Positions 61,249-64,000 of a stretch of DNA of 64,000 nucleotides are shown here, piece after piece. The stretch is from an uncultured Collinsella sp. (lineage in GTDB: Bacteria; Actinomycetota; Coriobacteriia; Coriobacteriales; Coriobacteriaceae). Positions within the stretch are counted from its first letter, which is position 1, and each line of letters starts with the position of its first letter. The notes under the pieces were generated by a model. The model did no database searches. It was given only the letters and a program-made list of their open reading frames with translations, and was not told where the DNA came from. The stretch is taken from NCBI GenBank assembly GCA_905213265.1, contig CAJMHR010000007.1, positions 1-64,000 of the forward strand. Reading direction: 5' to 3'. Made by a program: the position numbers and the translations under genes.

Positions 61249-62013
61249 TTACTGATAATCGACGACGTCGATCCAGTTCTTCAGGAACTCATCGTTCACG
61301 TTGCGCTTACGAGCGAGCTCGGAAGCGGCGACGATGCTCGTCCACTGACGCACGACCTGCATGGGCATGTCGGCGCGGTCGCAGTAGAGCTCCAGGTAGG
61401 CCTCGGCCTGGTCCTTGCTGTTGAGGGCGAAGAGCAGGTAGGTGGTGGCAACGTCGGCAGCAGGGGAGCCCTGGGTGGCGTGTGCCCAGTCGCACACATA
61501 GAGCTGGCCGTCGTCGCCGACGATGACGTTGGAGGGGTTGAAGTCGCCGTGGCAGACCTTGAACTCCTTGGTCATGCCGTCCAGACGCTCCTGAAGGTTG
61601 TAGCGCGTGGTGGCATTGAGCTGATCAAGGCTGTCGATCATGCGGGCGAACTTGTCGCGCTGACGGTTGAGCAGCGGGGAGGTGTAGCCGTGGATCTCGA
61701 TCTGGAGGTCGACGAACATCTCGAGGTACTCACCAAAGCGCTGGGGCTCGGCAGTCATCTTCTCGGCAAGGGTGGTGCCCGGAACCTTCTCGGTCACGAG
61801 CGCCCAGCCGTTGGCGTTCTCGAGCTGAGAAACCTCGAGAGCCTTGGGGCTGCGGATGCCGCACTCATTGATGCGGGCAAGATTCAAAGCCTCGTTGAAC
61901 ACGTCGGAGACAGGCTTGGTCTCGTTAAAGACCTTGACGATCTTGTCGCCCAGGTCGTAAACGACCTTGTTGCCACGGCGGACGAGCTCGGTCTTGGAAT
62001 CGGGTAGCAGCAT
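61249..62013 (-). CDS. Aminoglycoside/choline-type phosphotransferase (APH family), substrate unknown
   Basis: 254 residues. The kinase-like fold shows a glycine-poor N-lobe (VVYDLGDKIVKVFN with the Lys), catalytic loop HGDFNPSNVIV and the metal-binding CDWAHATQG. It resembles the TIGR02172-type small-molecule kinases of anaerobes more than true resistance enzymes. ATG has AAAGGATG upstream. It lies downstream of adhE after a long hairpin without T-tract. The substrate is not known. Confidence 0.85.
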   Translation of the reverse strand: MLLPDSKTELVRRGNKVVYDLGDKIVKVFNETKPVSDVFNEALNLARINECGIRSPKALEVSQLENANGWALVTEKVPGTTLAEKMTAEPQRFGEYLEMFVDLQIEIHGYTSPLLNRQRDKFARMIDSLDQLNATTRYNLQERLDGMTKEFKVCHGDFNPSNVIVGDDGQLYVCDWAHATQGSPAADVATTYLLFALNSKDQAEAYLELYCDRADMPMQVVRQWTSIVAASELARKRNVNDEFLKNWIDVVDYQ

Positions 62014-62045
62014 GGTTGCATCCTTTCAACGATGCGATAGAAGCG

Positions 62046-62084
62046 ACGGCGGGGGTGTGTGAAACACCCGTGCACCCCCGCCGT
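62046..62084. other. Stable hairpin between adhE and the phosphotransferase gene
   Basis: ACGGCGGGGGTG pairs perfectly with CACCCCCGCCGT; the loop contains a second small stem (GGGTGTG/CACCC type). No T-tract on either strand, so an RNA stability or processing element is as likely as a terminator. Confidence 0.6.
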
Positions 62085-62101
62085 TAAAAACCGTGCTAAA
62101 A

Positions 62102-64000
62102 CTAGCAGACGGCGTAATCCTGGGGCTCGCGGCCGTAGTAGGCGTCCAGGTAGAGCTCCTTGATCTCGCTCATGAGCGGGTAGCGCGGGTTGGCGCCGGT
62201 GCACTGGTCGTTGAATGCCTGCTCGGTCATCTCGTCGAGGGTGTCGAGGAAGTACTGCTCGTCAACACCGTAGTCGGCGATGGTCTTCTTGACACCGATA
62301 AAGTCCTTGAGCTCCTCGAGCTTCGTGATGAAGTTCTCGAAGACCTCCTTGTCGTCCTTGCCCTCGATGCCGCAGTACTTGGCCATCTCGGCGTAGTTGT
62401 GCAGCGCGTTGGGGTAAGGATACTGGGAGAAGGTACCCATCTTGACGGGAGCCTCGGCGGCGTTGTAGCGCATGACGCGGGTCAGGATGACAGCGTTTGC
62501 GAGGCCGTGGGGCAGGTGATGGAAAGCGCCGAGCTTGTGGGCCATGGAGTGGTTGAGGCCCAGGAAGGCGTTGGCGAAGGCCATACCGGCCATGCAGGAG
62601 GCGTTGTGCATCTCCTCGCGGGCGTGCGGGTCCTTGGCGCCGTTCGTGAAGCTGGAGGGCAGGTTCTCGAAGACGAGCTTAGCAGCGCGCTCGGAGAGGC
62701 CCTTGGTGTAGTCGGAAGCCATGATGGAGACGTAGGACTCGATGGCGTGGGTCATGACGTCGATGCCGGATGCAGCGGTCAGGCCGCGCGGGGCGGTCAT
62801 GCAGTTGTCGGCGTCGACGATAGCCATGTTGGGGAGCAGCGCGTAGTCGGCGAGCGGCCACTTGATGCCGGTCTCCTTGTCGGTGATGATGGCGAACGGC
62901 GTGCACTCGGAGCCGGTACCCGAAGAGGTCGGGACGGCGACGAAGTAGGCCTTCTTGCCCATCTCGGGGAAGGTGAAGATACGCTTGCGGATGTCCATGA
63001 AGTCCATGGCCATGTCCTCAAACTTGCACTCGGGGTGCTCGTACATCATCCACATGATCTTGCCGGCGTCCATAGCGGAGCCACCGCCAACGGCGATGAT
63101 GACGTCCGGCTCAAAGAGAGCCATCTGCTTGGCGCCGCGACGTGCGCACTGCAGCGACGGATCGGGCTCGACGTCGTAGAAGCAGTCGTGGGCGATGCCC
63201 ATCTCGTCGAGCTTGGCCTCGATGGCGCGGGTGTTGCCATTCTTGAAGAGGAACTGGTCGGTGACGATGAAGGCGCGCTTCTTGCCCATGACGTTGCCCA
63301 GCTCGTCGAGGGCGACGGGCGTGGAACCCTTCTTGAAGTAGACCTTCTCGGGAGCGCGGAACCACAGCATGTTCTCACGGCGCTCGGCCACAGTCTTAAC
63401 GTTGATCAAGTGCTTCACCCCAACGTTCTCGGAGACGGAGTTGCCGCCCCAGGAGCCGCAGCCCAGGGTCAGAGACGGCTTCATGCCAAAGTTGTACAGG
63501 TCACCGATGCCACCGTGCGAGGACGGGGTGTTGATGACGATACGGCAGGCCTTCATGACGTGCTCGAACAGGCTGATCTTCTCGGCCTGGGCGGGGTGCA
63601 CGTACAGAGAGGCGGTGTGGCCCGGGCCACCGGCGAGCACCAGGTGCTCGGCCTTGTCGACGGCCTCCTGGAAGTCCTTGGCGTGGTACATGGCCAGGAC
63701 CGGGGAGAGCTTCTCGTGGGAGAACTCCTCCTTGGCGGGGTCGGTGGAGGTGACCTCGGCGATCAGGATCTTGGTCTTGGCGGGAACCTCGATGCCGGCG
63801 AGCTCGGCGATCTTGGCGGCGGCCATGCCGGGGATGCGGTGATCGAGAGCGCCGTTCTTGAACATAGCGGCACGCAGGGCCTCCATCTCGGCACCCTGCT
63901 TGACGAAGTAGCAGCCGCGCTTCTGGAACTCGGCCTTGACCTGGTCATAGATGGTGTCGATGACGGTCACGGACTGCTCGGAAGCGCAGATCATGCCGTT
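62102..64000 (-). CDS. adhE: Bifunctional aldehyde-alcohol dehydrogenase AdhE (C-terminal part; 5' end outside window)
   Basis: The frame is open to the window edge. The catalytic Cys of the aldehyde dehydrogenase half is in GMICASEQS, only a few codons from the edge, so ~240 residues are missing. The ALDH half continues to about base 63400 (GCGSWGGNSVSENV), then the iron alcohol dehydrogenase half follows with AVGGGSAMDAGKIMWM, PTSSGTGSE, GIDVMTHAIESYV and the metal-binding NHSMAHKLGAFHHLPHG. It reduces acetyl-CoA to ethanol and recycles NADH in fermentation. It is the usual AdhE layout. Confidence 0.97.
   Translation of the reverse strand, partial: NGMICASEQSVTVIDTIYDQVKAEFQKRGCYFVKQGAEMEALRAAMFKNGALDHRIPGMAAAKIAELAGIEVPAKTKILIAEVTSTDPAKEEFSHEKLSPVLAMYHAKDFQEAVDKAEHLVLAGGPGHTASLYVHPAQAEKISLFEHVMKACRIVINTPSSHGGIGDLYNFGMKPSLTLGCGSWGGNSVSENVGVKHLINVKTVAERRENMLWFRAPEKVYFKKGSTPVALDELGNVMGKKRAFIVTDQFLFKNGNTRAIEAKLDEMGIAHDCFYDVEPDPSLQCARRGAKQMALFEPDVIIAVGGGSAMDAGKIMWMMYEHPECKFEDMAMDFMDIRKRIFTFPEMGKKAYFVAVPTSSGTGSECTPFAIITDKETGIKWPLADYALLPNMAIVDADNCMTAPRGLTAASGIDVMTHAIESYVSIMASDYTKGLSERAAKLVFENLPSSFTNGAKDPHAREEMHNASCMAGMAFANAFLGLNHSMAHKLGAFHHLPHGLANAVILTRVMRYNAAEAPVKMGTFSQYPYPNALHNYAEMAKYCGIEGKDDKEVFENFITKLEELKDFIGVKKTIADYGVDEQYFLDTLDEMTEQAFNDQCTGANPRYPLMSEIKELYLDAYYGREPQDYAVC

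Noticed and set aside
61249..62013. Aminoglycoside resistance gene
   Set aside because: The kinase fold alone is not enough; sequence pattern and context give no support for drug resistance.

Overview
The window looks like core chromosome of a Coriobacteriia member, most probably Collinsella or a close relative. The evidence is high GC with strongly C/G-ending codons, frequent TTG starts, a fused RmlC-RmlD protein, a fused AroE-AroK protein, PPDK with its regulator, AdhE, and typical Gram-positive orders for the mre/rod, obg and rpsB-tsf-pyrH-frr blocks. The genus is inferred from gene content; no database search was possible. No phage, CRISPR array, rRNA operon or full insertion sequence was seen.

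Layout. (1) 0-4 kb: end of a polysaccharide locus, with a partial rmlC-rmlD fusion (cut by the window edge), a membrane-anchored GT2 glycosyltransferase on the minus strand, an ABC-2 polysaccharide exporter pair, and tRNA-Arg(TCT). (2) 4.2-12.8 kb, minus strand: a nearly contiguous aromatic amino acid cluster in the order DAHP synthase, tyrA, aroB, aroA, aroC, pheA, aroE-aroK, aroQ. It covers all seven shikimate steps plus the branches to prephenate dehydrogenation and dehydration. The leader before aroF carries a terminator-like hairpin inside a short ORF, and a BIME-like pair of inverted repeats separates aroC from pheA. (3) 12.9-19 kb: tRNA-Arg(CCG), a P-type ATPase with a basic tail, a zinc-ribbon membrane protein, a cyclophilin and a TPR membrane protein. 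(4) 19-26 kb: the rod-shape operon mreB-mreC-mreD-PBP2-rodA plus a DUF697-like gene. (5) 26-33 kb: a radical-SAM/DUF2344 pair, rplU-rpmA, obg, nadD, yqeK, rsfS. (6) dinB on the minus strand, then rpsP-khpA-rimM-trmD-lepB, glyQ-glyS, the PPDK regulator and ppdK. (7) 44-50.7 kb: rplS, rnhB, yraN, comM, dprA, trmFO, a Xer recombinase. (8) 51-61 kb: rpsB-tsf, pyrH-frr-uppS-cdsA-dxr-rseP-ispG-proS, joining translation, undecaprenyl lipid, phospholipid and MEP isoprenoid synthesis. (9) Right edge, minus strand: a small-molecule kinase-like phosphotransferase and the C-terminal part of adhE.

Most of the window is ordinary housekeeping. The points that stand out are: a REP/BIME-like repeat family placed just 3' of stop codons; a site-2 protease with a winged-helix-like insertion; a Xer recombinase with no canonical start codon that gives a full-length protein; phased TTTACC repeats and a palindrome before ppdK; the aroF leader; and several uncharacterised membrane or radical-SAM genes embedded in essential operons.
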